From: an uncultured Rhizobiaceae group bacterium | GTDB taxonomy: Bacteria > Pseudomonadota > Alphaproteobacteria > Rhizobiales > Rhizobiaceae | Direction: 5' to 3' | Assembly: GCA_937930845.1 (NCBI GenBank) | Contig: CALHBJ010000012.1 | Location: 112,189-176,188, forward strand | Length of the DNA: 64,000 bases | Part shown: positions 36,872 through 45,133 of the stretch, in pieces | Layout: each line of letters begins with the position of its first letter | Numbering within the stretch: the first letter of the stretch is position 1 | The notes under the pieces: generated by a model | Seen by the model: only the letters and a program-made list of their open reading frames with translations | What the model was told of the DNA's origin: nothing | The model's database searches: none | Position numbers and translations under genes: made by a program

Positions 36872-37411
36872 ATGTCCAAGAACCCCAAAATGACTGGAAT
36901 TATCGGTTTCGTTGACCGGGTGCTGACCTGGTTTTCGTTGCTGATCGGTGGCGCCACGCTGATTTTCATGACCGTGTTTTCGGTGTGGAATGTTCTGGTC
37001 ATGCGCAAGGCGCTGAATTCCCCCATTGTGGGCGCCGAGGATATCTTGATTTTGCTGCTGGTCGCCATCGTGGCTCTTTCAATTCCGCTTGGAGCCAGAA
37101 CAGGCGCGCATATCGAGATTGAAGTTCTCGAGCCGCATATGTCCAAAGCGTTCGCAAAATGGTCTCTGGTCTTTGTCAAATTACTGGGCATTCCACTTCT
37201 CGTTGTCATGTCGTGGCGGCTGTTGCATGCGGGTCAAAGTGCCGCTCGCTTTGGTGAAACAACCCAGCAATTGCTGATTTCCTATGAATATTTCTATTAC
37301 GCGCTGGCTGTCTCCGTTGCCGTTTACGCCTTCGTTCTTGTTCTCGATATCTGCCAATTGCTGACCACAGAAAAGGTGGAAACCCTCAAATTCGGCGGAG
37401 GTTCCTTGTGA
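36872..37411 (+). CDS. TRAP transporter small permease (DctQ type)
   Basis: 179 residues, four hydrophobic helices, with AEDILILLLVAIVALSIPLGARTGAHIEIE, the DctQ consensus region. ATG 36872 has GGAG eight bases upstream; the earlier in-frame start would overlap the hairpin. The stop overlaps the large permease start (GTGA). Confidence 0.92.
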   Translation: MSKNPKMTGIIGFVDRVLTWFSLLIGGATLIFMTVFSVWNVLVMRKALNSPIVGAEDILILLLVAIVALSIPLGARTGAHIEIEVLEPHMSKAFAKWSLVFVKLLGIPLLVVMSWRLLHAGQSAARFGETTQQLLISYEYFYYALAVSVAVYAFVLVLDICQLLTTEKVETLKFGGGSL

Positions 37412-38769
37412 TCAGCATGCTGTTCTTGGGATTTTTGGGGTTGGCAACTCTGTTTGTGTTGCTGTTTCTGCGAATGCCCGTTGCCCTTTCCATGCTTGGT
37501 GTTGGTTTTGTCGGCACGGTCATTGCCAATGCCAACAAGTTCATGGCGGTGGGCATGGCCTCCGATCAGGCATGGGCAAGAGGCTGGAAGATTGCGTATT
37601 CGAATTTGGCTGGAGAGACCTTCGAGGCATCGTCAAATTTCAATTTGCTTGTCATTCCAATGTTTATCCTGATGGGCAATCTGGCGGGCGCATCGGGGAT
37701 GTCCAGTGATCTGTTCAATGCTGCCTACAGATGGATGGGACACCTGCGCGGCGGATTGGCTTCGGCAACGATTGCGGCTTGTGCGGGGTTTGCTGCGCTT
37801 TCCGGCTCGTCACTGGCATCGGCGGTGACAATGGGGCGGGTCGCTTTGCCGGAAATGAAAAAATACAAATATGCCGACAGCCTTGCCACCGGATCGGTGG
37901 CGGCAGGGGGCACGCTTGGATTCCTCATTCCCCCATCGGGTGGGATGATTATCTACGCCGTATTGACTGAGCAGTCGATCGGGCGGCTGTTCATGGCAGG
38001 CGTGTTTCCCGGCATTATCCTCACGCTTCTGTTCATCGGTGCAATCTATTTGGTCGTCGCACGAAAGCCGGAAGCTGGCCCCCGTGGAGAACGCTCAAAC
38101 AAGACTGAACGGATCAAATCGTTTTGGCTCGCCACGCCAATTTTGGGTGTCGTTCTGGCCACCATTGGCGGCATGTATACCGGCTTTTTTACGCCTGTTG
38201 AGGCCTCATCAGTGGGCGCTCTATTGACCTTTGTGGTTGCTGCGGCCCGCAGAAAACTATCGCTGGCCAAGATGCGAACGGTGATTTTGGAAACGATGAA
38301 TTCAACCGCAACCGTGTTTTTGATCATCATCGCCGCATTCGTTTTCATCCCCTTCATGTCGCTGACCGGATTGCCGGCTCAATTGGTGACCACGCTCACT
38401 TCACTTCCGATTGGTGACATTGGTGTGCTGCTTGTCATTATTCTGGCTTACATGTTCCTGGGCATGTTTCTGGAAAGCATCGCGATGCTGGTGCTTACTA
38501 TTCCAGTTGTGATCCCGATTGCCATCGCCTTGAACTGGGATCTGGTCTGGTTCGGCATCATCGTGGTGATCGTGCTGGAAATGGGGATGATCAGCCCGCC
38601 GGTTGGCATCAACGTATTCATTGTCAAATCCATCGCTCCAGATGTGCCAATGGGGCAGATATTCCGGGGCATCTGGCCATTCTGGTTTGCGATGGCGGCC
38701 ATGATCGGGCTTCTCATTCTCTTCCCTCAAATCGCACTTTATCTGCCGCAGACACTTGTCGGCACTTAG
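37408..38769 (+). CDS. TRAP transporter large permease (DctM type)
   Basis: 453 residues with about 12 helices, including AGFAALSGSSLASAVTMGRVALPEM, GTLGFLIPPSGGMIIYAVLTEQSIGRLF and EMGMISPPVGINVFIVKSIAP, all DctM hallmarks. It forms the membrane channel with the small permease. The start codon is GTG, overlapping the previous stop by four bases. Confidence 0.95.
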   Translation: MISMLFLGFLGLATLFVLLFLRMPVALSMLGVGFVGTVIANANKFMAVGMASDQAWARGWKIAYSNLAGETFEASSNFNLLVIPMFILMGNLAGASGMSSDLFNAAYRWMGHLRGGLASATIAACAGFAALSGSSLASAVTMGRVALPEMKKYKYADSLATGSVAAGGTLGFLIPPSGGMIIYAVLTEQSIGRLFMAGVFPGIILTLLFIGAIYLVVARKPEAGPRGERSNKTERIKSFWLATPILGVVLATIGGMYTGFFTPVEASSVGALLTFVVAAARRKLSLAKMRTVILETMNSTATVFLIIIAAFVFIPFMSLTGLPAQLVTTLTSLPIGDIGVLLVIILAYMFLGMFLESIAMLVLTIPVVIPIAIALNWDLVWFGIIVVIVLEMGMISPPVGINVFIVKSIAPDVPMGQIFRGIWPFWFAMAAMIGLLILFPQIALYLPQTLVGT

Positions 38770-38788
38770 CAACAACAGGAGGCTTCAA

Positions 38789-40228
38789 ATGGACGCCAAG
38801 ACAGATATCAAATCGCTCCAACTCTTCGTCAATGGCCGGTGGGTCGATGCCAGCAGTGGCGAGACCTTTGACGATCTCAACCCACTTGATGACAGCCTTT
38901 ACGCGCGTGTGGCCAAGGGAACAGGAGACGATGTTCGCAAGGCAATTGCTGCAGCAAAGGCGGCTTTTCCTGCTTTCAAAGAAACCACTCCCACCGAACG
39001 CGAACGTTGGTTGCTGCGCGTTGCTGAAATTATGGAAGAGCGGAAATCGGAGATTGTGAATTGCCTGATCGACGAGATCGGTTCGCCCATCGGCAAAGCA
39101 ATGTTTGAGTTCAATAAGGGCCTGGCCATGACGCGGGCTGCCGCTGGACTGTGCCGTAATGTGCGTGGTGAGACCATTCCCTCTGACCGGCCAGGCACGT
39201 TTTCAATGTCAATCCGCGAGCCATTGGGTGTCGTTGCCATCGTCACGCCATTTAATGTGCCGCTGATCAAGAACACCCGTCTGGTGGCTAATGCATTGGC
39301 AGTGGGCAATACGGTGGTTCACTTGCCTTCGGAAATGGCACCGCATCTGACACTGCTGATGGCTGAAATTTTTTCCGATGCCGGGTTCCCCGATGGTGCG
39401 TATAATGTTGTGACGGGCATGGGTGCAGAGATCGGCGATGATCTTACCAGCAGCAAGGATGTTGATTTTGTATCCTTTACCGGCTCATCGGTCATTGGCC
39501 AGCACATCAATGAAATCTGCGCCAAAAACAAAACGCCGAACACGCTGGAACTGGGTGGGAAAAGCGCAACCGTTGTATTGGCCGACGCGGACCTGGATGC
39601 CGCCATGCCGCTGGCGGCGCGGTCTATCTTCATGTTTGGCGGTCAGCTTTGCATTGGCTCAAGCCGGTTCTATGTGGAACGGCCGATCTACGATGAGTTC
39701 GTCAAGCGTTTCTCTATGATGGCGTCCAAGGTTGGCATGGGAGATATGCGTGACCCCGACACTGTAATCGCCCCCATCATATCCGAGCGTCAGCGAAAGC
39801 GGGTAAAGGATCACATTGAAAATGCAGTGGCGAATGGTGCGACCGTTGCCGCTGGCGGTAAATGGGAAGGCAATCGTTGCCAGCCGACAATTCTCACCGA
39901 TGTGACCGAGGAAATGACGTTGTGCCGCACGGAAACATTTGGCCCGGTCACTGCGATCTACCCGATCGACAGTTATGAGGAAGGTTTGGAGAAAGCCAAT
40001 GATTCAGAGTTCGGGCTTTCCTCTGCAATCTTCACAAAGAACATCGATAAAGCCATGCATTTTGCCAGAAATATAGGCGCCGGCATGTGCCACATTAATG
40101 GCCCCACGGTTCATGATGAAGCCCATGTGCCATTTGGCGGTAATGGCGAATCCGGTGTTGGCCGTGAAGGCACTGACGCAGATCTTGAAGCCATGACCGA
40201 ACTGAAATGGGTGACAATACAGCTATGA
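38789..40228 (+). CDS. NAD(P)-dependent aldehyde dehydrogenase
   Basis: 479 residues. The catalytic Cys is in FGGQLCIGSS near 286 and the general-base Glu in LELGGKS near 252, with cofactor Asn in TPFNVPLIKN near 155 and FTGSSVIGQ near 230. It is closest in style to salicylaldehyde/vanillin dehydrogenases, which use a Phe-Asn pair and the GGQ-x-C context. AGGAGG precedes ATG 38789. It lies between the TRAP permease and the second GST, so it should oxidise an aldehyde produced inside the pathway to a carboxylate. Confidence 0.94.
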   Translation: MDAKTDIKSLQLFVNGRWVDASSGETFDDLNPLDDSLYARVAKGTGDDVRKAIAAAKAAFPAFKETTPTERERWLLRVAEIMEERKSEIVNCLIDEIGSPIGKAMFEFNKGLAMTRAAAGLCRNVRGETIPSDRPGTFSMSIREPLGVVAIVTPFNVPLIKNTRLVANALAVGNTVVHLPSEMAPHLTLLMAEIFSDAGFPDGAYNVVTGMGAEIGDDLTSSKDVDFVSFTGSSVIGQHINEICAKNKTPNTLELGGKSATVVLADADLDAAMPLAARSIFMFGGQLCIGSSRFYVERPIYDEFVKRFSMMASKVGMGDMRDPDTVIAPIISERQRKRVKDHIENAVANGATVAAGGKWEGNRCQPTILTDVTEEMTLCRTETFGPVTAIYPIDSYEEGLEKANDSEFGLSSAIFTKNIDKAMHFARNIGAGMCHINGPTVHDEAHVPFGGNGESGVGREGTDADLEAMTELKWVTIQL

Positions 40229-41043
40229 GTTTCACCCTTTATCATCACGGGTCTTCCGTTTGCGCAGCCAAAGTCCGGTTTGCCATGGCCGAAAAGGGCA
40301 TTGAGTGGGACGGTGTTTATATTGATATTTTGGCGGGTGAACAATTCACCGACGCCTATCTCAAGCTCAATCCCAAAGGGGTAGTGCCAACGCTTTTGCA
40401 CGATGATCTGGTGATCCCTGACAGCACGGTGATCGTGGAATATCTCGATCAGATTATGCCGCACCATTCGGTTCATCCCAGTGATCCCTGGGAACGGGCG
40501 CAGGTGCGCTATTGGACTAAAGCAGTGGATGAAGACCTTCATCCAGCTTGCGGCACCGTCACCTTTGTTTGTTCGCACCGCCACACGGTGTTGAAAAAAC
40601 TTGGCAAGGAGGGTGCCGATAAATTCATGGCGTCAACGCCGGAAATTTCAGTCACTTCCAACTGGAAAGAACAGAAAGAGGCTTTCATCCGTTATGGATT
40701 TGAAGCGCCAGGTGCTGTGGAAAAAGTGAAGCTCTACGACACATATCTTTATAAAATGGAGGAAGCGTTGAAGGGCAATGATTGGCTGGTGGGCAACAAA
40801 TTCTCCATCGCAGACATTTCACTCACCCCTTATGTCAATCGCCTCGCGATGATGTCCATGCGCGGCATGTGGGAAAATGGACGCCTGCCAAATGTCGAAA
40901 AATGGTTTGCGCGTATTGAAGCGCTGCCGAATTTCAAGAAGAGCCTGATCGACTGGGTGCCGGAAGATCTCACAAATGATCTGCGCGAAAATGGAGCCAA
41001 AAGCTGGCCCGAAGTCGCAAGAATTCTCGATATCAAAATCTGA
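40225..41043 (+). CDS. Glutathione S-transferase (2), LigF-like
   Basis: 272 residues. The thioredoxin fold has HGSSVCAAKVRFAMAEKGIEW and GVVPTLLHDD...DSTVIVEYLD. The helical domain has RYWTKAVDEDLHPACGTVTF, an insert VTSNWKEQKEAFIRYGF, and FSIADISLTPYVNRL. The long insert and the WTK-x-VDE segment resemble LigF-type beta-etherase GSTs, in which Ser in the SSV position binds glutathione. ATGA overlaps the aldehyde dehydrogenase stop. It may cleave an ether or remove a halogen or sulfur group using glutathione. Confidence 0.88.
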   Translation: MSFTLYHHGSSVCAAKVRFAMAEKGIEWDGVYIDILAGEQFTDAYLKLNPKGVVPTLLHDDLVIPDSTVIVEYLDQIMPHHSVHPSDPWERAQVRYWTKAVDEDLHPACGTVTFVCSHRHTVLKKLGKEGADKFMASTPEISVTSNWKEQKEAFIRYGFEAPGAVEKVKLYDTYLYKMEEALKGNDWLVGNKFSIADISLTPYVNRLAMMSMRGMWENGRLPNVEKWFARIEALPNFKKSLIDWVPEDLTNDLRENGAKSWPEVARILDIKI

Positions 41044-41058
41044 ACGAAGGAGGCTGTC

Positions 41059-41814
41059 ATGGGCAGACTAGACGGAAAGACTGTAGCTATCACCGGTGCC
41101 GCACAGGGCATTGGTGCAATCATGGCCAAACGTATGGCGCAGGAGGGGGCGAATGTCGTTGTGACGGATGTTCTCGATACCGCAGGTTGCGTTGCGGCAA
41201 TCAAAGGTGACGGTGGATCTGCGATTGGCATGTCTGTCAATGTTACGTCCGACGAAGACCTCGCCAACATGGTGGCAACAGCGGAAAAAGAATTCGGCGC
41301 GCTCAATATTCTGGTGAATAATGCCTCGATCTTTACTGCATTGCAGCCGAAACCGTTTTTGCAAATTGACAATGATGAGTTTGACAAGGTGATGACCGTC
41401 AACAGCCGCGGCGTGCACCAGGCAACCAAAGCTGCGGTGCCGGCCATGCTGAGGGCAGGGGGCGGCAAGATCGTCAACATTGCCTCGGGAACCTTTTATT
41501 ACGGACCTCCAGGCTTGTCGCACTATACGGCATCGAAGGGTGCGGTCATTGCACTCACCCGTTGCCATGGTCGTGAACTGGGCGACAAGAATATTCAGGT
41601 CAATGCGATTGCGCCTGGACTGACAGAGAGTGAAGGCATGCAGGGCCATACCGGGTTTGACCCGGCGCGAGGGCCGACAGTTGCGTCACGCTCCATCAAA
41701 CGCGACATGCTGCCTGAAGATCTGCTTGGTTCGCTGATGTATCTCATCACGCCTGACAGCGATTTTGTGACCGGCCAGACGTTGAATGTCGATGGTGGCA
41801 AAGTGAACCTGTAA
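41059..41814 (+). CDS. Short-chain dehydrogenase/reductase
   Basis: 251 residues, classical SDR: cofactor motif TGAAQGIGAIMA near 12, NNAS near 88, Ser in NIASG, YTASK near 155 (catalytic Tyr and Lys), and PGLTES. VVTDVLD after strand 2 indicates NAD preference (Asp after strand 2). AAGGAGG precedes the ATG. The gene is part of the GST-led operon and probably oxidises or reduces an alcohol/ketone of the same substrate. Confidence 0.95.
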   Translation: MGRLDGKTVAITGAAQGIGAIMAKRMAQEGANVVVTDVLDTAGCVAAIKGDGGSAIGMSVNVTSDEDLANMVATAEKEFGALNILVNNASIFTALQPKPFLQIDNDEFDKVMTVNSRGVHQATKAAVPAMLRAGGGKIVNIASGTFYYGPPGLSHYTASKGAVIALTRCHGRELGDKNIQVNAIAPGLTESEGMQGHTGFDPARGPTVASRSIKRDMLPEDLLGSLMYLITPDSDFVTGQTLNVDGGKVNL

Positions 41815-41821
41815 GGCGGCA

Positions 41822-42295
41822 TTGAGCGTGACCAAGCGATATTCATTTGTCCCACCAGGGGGTGGCCCAAACTACGATTGGTCGGCAGACCATACGTTTG
41901 TGAAGGTCAGTGCTGCCGATACTGGCGGGCAATACACATTGATGGAGGATAACTTGAAAGCCAATTTCAAGTTGGGCCTTCACATGCATCGCTACCACGC
42001 TGAAACGTTTTACATCCTGGAAGGGCAGGTCGATTTCTATGTGGATGGAGACTGGATGGTGGCGTCACCTGGAACCTGTCTGCACGTCCCGCCTGGCATT
42101 GAACACGCCTGCCAGGTGTCGGATGGGCATTCAAATGCGCGTATGCTGATGATCTACCAACCCTCCGGCTTTGATCAATATCTTGCTGAACTGGGTAAAA
42201 TGGATGACGCGGATTTTGAGGATGCTGCCAAAATGAAGGCGCTGGAAGAAAAATTTGACATCATCAATATCGGCCCTGTGCCGGACCGTGCCTAA
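41822..42295 (+). CDS. Cupin-domain protein
   Basis: 157 residues with one cupin barrel. Motif 1 HMHRYHAETFYILEGQVDFYVDG carries the His/His/Glu metal set (about 58-80), and motif 2 PGTCLHVPPGIEHACQV carries the last His. The start is either TTG 41822 or GTG 41828; the latter has better spacing to AAGG. Substrate-handling or sensing role; the exact function is unknown. It is 7 bases after the SDR gene. Confidence 0.9.
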   Translation: MSVTKRYSFVPPGGGPNYDWSADHTFVKVSAADTGGQYTLMEDNLKANFKLGLHMHRYHAETFYILEGQVDFYVDGDWMVASPGTCLHVPPGIEHACQVSDGHSNARMLMIYQPSGFDQYLAELGKMDDADFEDAAKMKALEEKFDIINIGPVPDRA

Positions 42296-42312
42296 CCAAA
42301 GAGCAAAAATAC

Positions 42313-43941
42313 ATGGCTTCTCGTAAAAACGTTCTCTTTATCATGTGTGACCAGCTGCGTTGGGACTATTTGTCATGCACGGGGCACAAGACACTGCACA
42401 CGCCCAACATAGACGCCTTGGCAAAACGCGGTGTTCTGTTCACCAATACCTATTGCCAGTCGCCCATTTGCGGACCAAGCCGCATGAGCTTTTACACGGG
42501 CCGTTATGTGTCTGCCCACGGGGCAACAGCAAATTTCGTGCCTCTGCGCATCGGCGAGCGCAATATTGGAGATCACCTGAAACCTTTGGGTGTTCGTCCG
42601 GTTTTGGTCGGCAAAACCCATATGATTGCAGACACCGAAGGCATGTCCCGGCTAGGCATCGACCCTGAAAGTCACATTGGTGTGCACCATCGCGAGGCCG
42701 GTTTTGAGCCTTACGAGCGAGACGATGGCATCCACCCTGAAGCCATGGTCAAGCAGGATCTGGCCTATAATAAATATCTCAAGGACAAGGGATATGCGGA
42801 CACACCTAACCCCTGGCACTGGAGCGCCAATTCCGTTGATACAGACGAGGGGGTTCGCACCGGATTTTTCAACGACATCGCGGACAAACCAGCGCGGGTG
42901 GCGGAGGCGGATTCCGAAACGCCGTATATGACACGGCGGGCAATTGAATTCCTCGAAGAAGATGATGGTACGCACCCGTGGCTGCTTCATCTGTCCTATA
43001 TCAAACCTCACTGGCCCTATATTGCGCCTGCTCCCTACAACACGATGTATGGGGCCGAAGACATCCAGGCGGCAATCCGTTCTGATGCGGAACGGGAAGA
43101 CCCCAACCCCCTGGCAAAATTGTTCATGGAACGGGTGGGTGGCAAGACGTTTTCAAAGGAAGACGCCCGTGAGACCGTCATTCCCACCTATATGGGCCTG
43201 ATCAAACAGATCGACGACCAGCTTGGTATCCTGTTTTCCTATATGGAAGAGCAGGGATTGATGGAAAACACCATGATCGTCTTTACCGCTGATCACGGTG
43301 ACTATTTGGGCGACCACTGGATGGGCGACAAGGATTTCTTCCACGACCCTGCAGTGAAGGTTCCACTGATTATTGCCAATCCAGACCCGGCCTGCGACGC
43401 AACCCGTGGCACACACAATACCGAACTGGTGGAAGCAATTGATCTGCTGCCAACGTTTATCGAATATTACGGTGGTCAACCGCAAGCGCATATTCTTGAC
43501 GGTCGTTCCCTTGTGCCTTTTCTTGAAGGCAAGAAGGTTGAATGGCGTGACTTCGTGATTAGCGAATATGACTATTTCCAACAGGCATGGTCGCCCACGA
43601 CCGGGCGAAAGCCGTTGGATTGTCGCAGTTTCATGGTTGCAAACCATGCATGGAAATACGTTTTTGCACCCGGTTTCCCGCCAATGCTGTTCGATTTGAG
43701 AAATGACCCTGATGAATTCCATGATTTGGGGCGCTCAAGTGATCACGCTGAAGAGCGGGCAGCGATGCATACAGCGCTGGCAGATTGGGCGCTTCATTAC
43801 CGGCAGCGGGAAACCGTGTCCGAAGAACGGGCCAACCACATGGTTGGTATTGAAGACAAATTCGGCGTCCTGATTGGATATTGGGACGAGGAGGATGTGA
43901 AAGAACCGGCCCGTGCGCCGCAATGGCCGGAGACTTCATGA
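42313..43941 (+). CDS. Sulfatase / phosphonate monoester hydrolase
   Basis: 542 residues. The formylglycine motif CGPSRMSFYTG is at about 53-63. N-terminal NVLFIMCDQLRWDYLSCTGHK and IVFTADHGDYLGDHWMGDK supply metal ligands. The middle (HLSYIKPHWPYIAPAPYNTMY) and the C-terminal (PPMLFDLRNDPDEFHDLG) segments closely resemble Rhizobium-type phosphonate monoester hydrolases, promiscuous on phosphonates, phosphodiesters and sulfates. No signal peptide. It is followed by a TAXI-TRAP system, as the sulfatase at 1408 is coupled to one. Confidence 0.9.
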   Translation: MASRKNVLFIMCDQLRWDYLSCTGHKTLHTPNIDALAKRGVLFTNTYCQSPICGPSRMSFYTGRYVSAHGATANFVPLRIGERNIGDHLKPLGVRPVLVGKTHMIADTEGMSRLGIDPESHIGVHHREAGFEPYERDDGIHPEAMVKQDLAYNKYLKDKGYADTPNPWHWSANSVDTDEGVRTGFFNDIADKPARVAEADSETPYMTRRAIEFLEEDDGTHPWLLHLSYIKPHWPYIAPAPYNTMYGAEDIQAAIRSDAEREDPNPLAKLFMERVGGKTFSKEDARETVIPTYMGLIKQIDDQLGILFSYMEEQGLMENTMIVFTADHGDYLGDHWMGDKDFFHDPAVKVPLIIANPDPACDATRGTHNTELVEAIDLLPTFIEYYGGQPQAHILDGRSLVPFLEGKKVEWRDFVISEYDYFQQAWSPTTGRKPLDCRSFMVANHAWKYVFAPGFPPMLFDLRNDPDEFHDLGRSSDHAEERAAMHTALADWALHYRQRETVSEERANHMVGIEDKFGVLIGYWDEEDVKEPARAPQWPETS

Positions 43942-44014
43942 ACAGAAAGATGGCGGCTTGCCACCATCAAATGAAAAAGCTGCCGCTTTGGCAGTGATAA
44001 TAAGGGAGAAGACC

Positions 44015-45055
44015 ATGTCACTAACCAAATTTGCATTGGCCCTGGCCGTGAGCGCGAGCCTGCTTGCAAGCAACGCCAGTGCCCAGAACGTTATAACTGC
44101 TGAAACCGGGCCTCCCGGTACGGTGCCATTCACGGCAACGACTGCACTTGCTGAAGTTGCTTCTGCTGAAAAGATTGCAGACTTTCAGGTGGCCGACAGT
44201 CAGACGCTGACCAATTCTTTGCAAAATGTGGCAGAGGGGAAAACTGATGTTGCGGGTGCGCCGCTAATACTGACATTCCTGATGTCCAAAGGTGCTGGCC
44301 CCTATGCCAAATTGGGCAAGGAAAAAGGCGCGGCACTCATCGATAATGTGCGGGTGCTTTACACGTTCAACTATGGCGGGTTTGGCCTTTATGCCTATAA
44401 CAGCGCCAGCGTGAAGGGATGGGACAGCGTCAAGGGCAAAACCATTCTCAATGGGCCACCACGCGGTGCGGCCTTGACCAATGACCGGGGTATTTTGACA
44501 ATTGTTGCCGGGGCAAATGATGGCAAGGATTACAAGGGCATTCAGGTCAATTGGGGCCAGATGGCAAAGACCATTTCCGATGGTTCTGCTGATGGCATGA
44601 TGCTGCCAATCACCTTCCCGGACAATCGTATCACGCGCTCCCTTTCTGCGGGCGATATGACGCTTTGGTCCATTCCAAAGGATGTTTGGGAAGGCGAAGC
44701 CATGCAGAAATACGTCAAAAGCCCTGGCACTGGCAGCCTGGTTTTTGATTTGAAAAATGTATCGCCGCAGAAGGGTCTCACAATTGTCAGTGAAGATGGA
44801 ATCTGGCGCAGTCCAACCACATTGGCGTCTGAAGTGGTCAACAAGAGCATGGATTTTGACACCGCCAAGGCGCTGACTGCTGCCATGTTGCGCAATGTGG
44901 AAACCTTCAAGAGCAAGGCGCCTTTCATGGCCACGACACAAATCGGCTCCGTCGGTGTTGGTCTTTGTGGTGCAGTACCTGTCAAATATCATCCTGGTGC
45001 GGTCGCCGCGTTTGAAGAAGCGGGAATGACAGTTCCAGATTGCGCAAAACCCTAA
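44015..45055 (+). CDS. TAXI-family TRAP solute-binding protein (2)
   Basis: 346 residues, with signal peptide MSLTKFALALAVSASLLAS and cleavage near ASA-Q (residue 24). Mature segments such as GVKGKTILNGPPRG-like (here VKGKTILNGPPRGA), ADGMMLPITFPDNR and VKYHPGAVAAFEEAGM are TAXI-type. AAGGGAG precedes ATG 44015, which lies 73 bases past the sulfatase gene. Only distantly similar to the TAXI protein at 5085-6092. Confidence 0.92.
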   Translation: MSLTKFALALAVSASLLASNASAQNVITAETGPPGTVPFTATTALAEVASAEKIADFQVADSQTLTNSLQNVAEGKTDVAGAPLILTFLMSKGAGPYAKLGKEKGAALIDNVRVLYTFNYGGFGLYAYNSASVKGWDSVKGKTILNGPPRGAALTNDRGILTIVAGANDGKDYKGIQVNWGQMAKTISDGSADGMMLPITFPDNRITRSLSAGDMTLWSIPKDVWEGEAMQKYVKSPGTGSLVFDLKNVSPQKGLTIVSEDGIWRSPTTLASEVVNKSMDFDTAKALTAAMLRNVETFKSKAPFMATTQIGSVGVGLCGAVPVKYHPGAVAAFEEAGMTVPDCAKP

Positions 45056-45078
45056 ACAGGGCTGACATACACTTGAGG

Positions 45079-45106
45079 GAGGGGCGCGCCATTTGCCGCG
45101 CCTCTT
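45079..45106 (+). terminator. Attenuator-like hairpin between second TAXI gene and its permease
   Basis: A 10-bp GC-rich stem with GU pairs (45079-45088 with 45097-45106) is followed by CTTTT, resembling a leaky intrinsic terminator. Confidence 0.6.
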
Positions 45107-45133
45107 CTTTTGACACTGAACGGGGAAGAGAGA

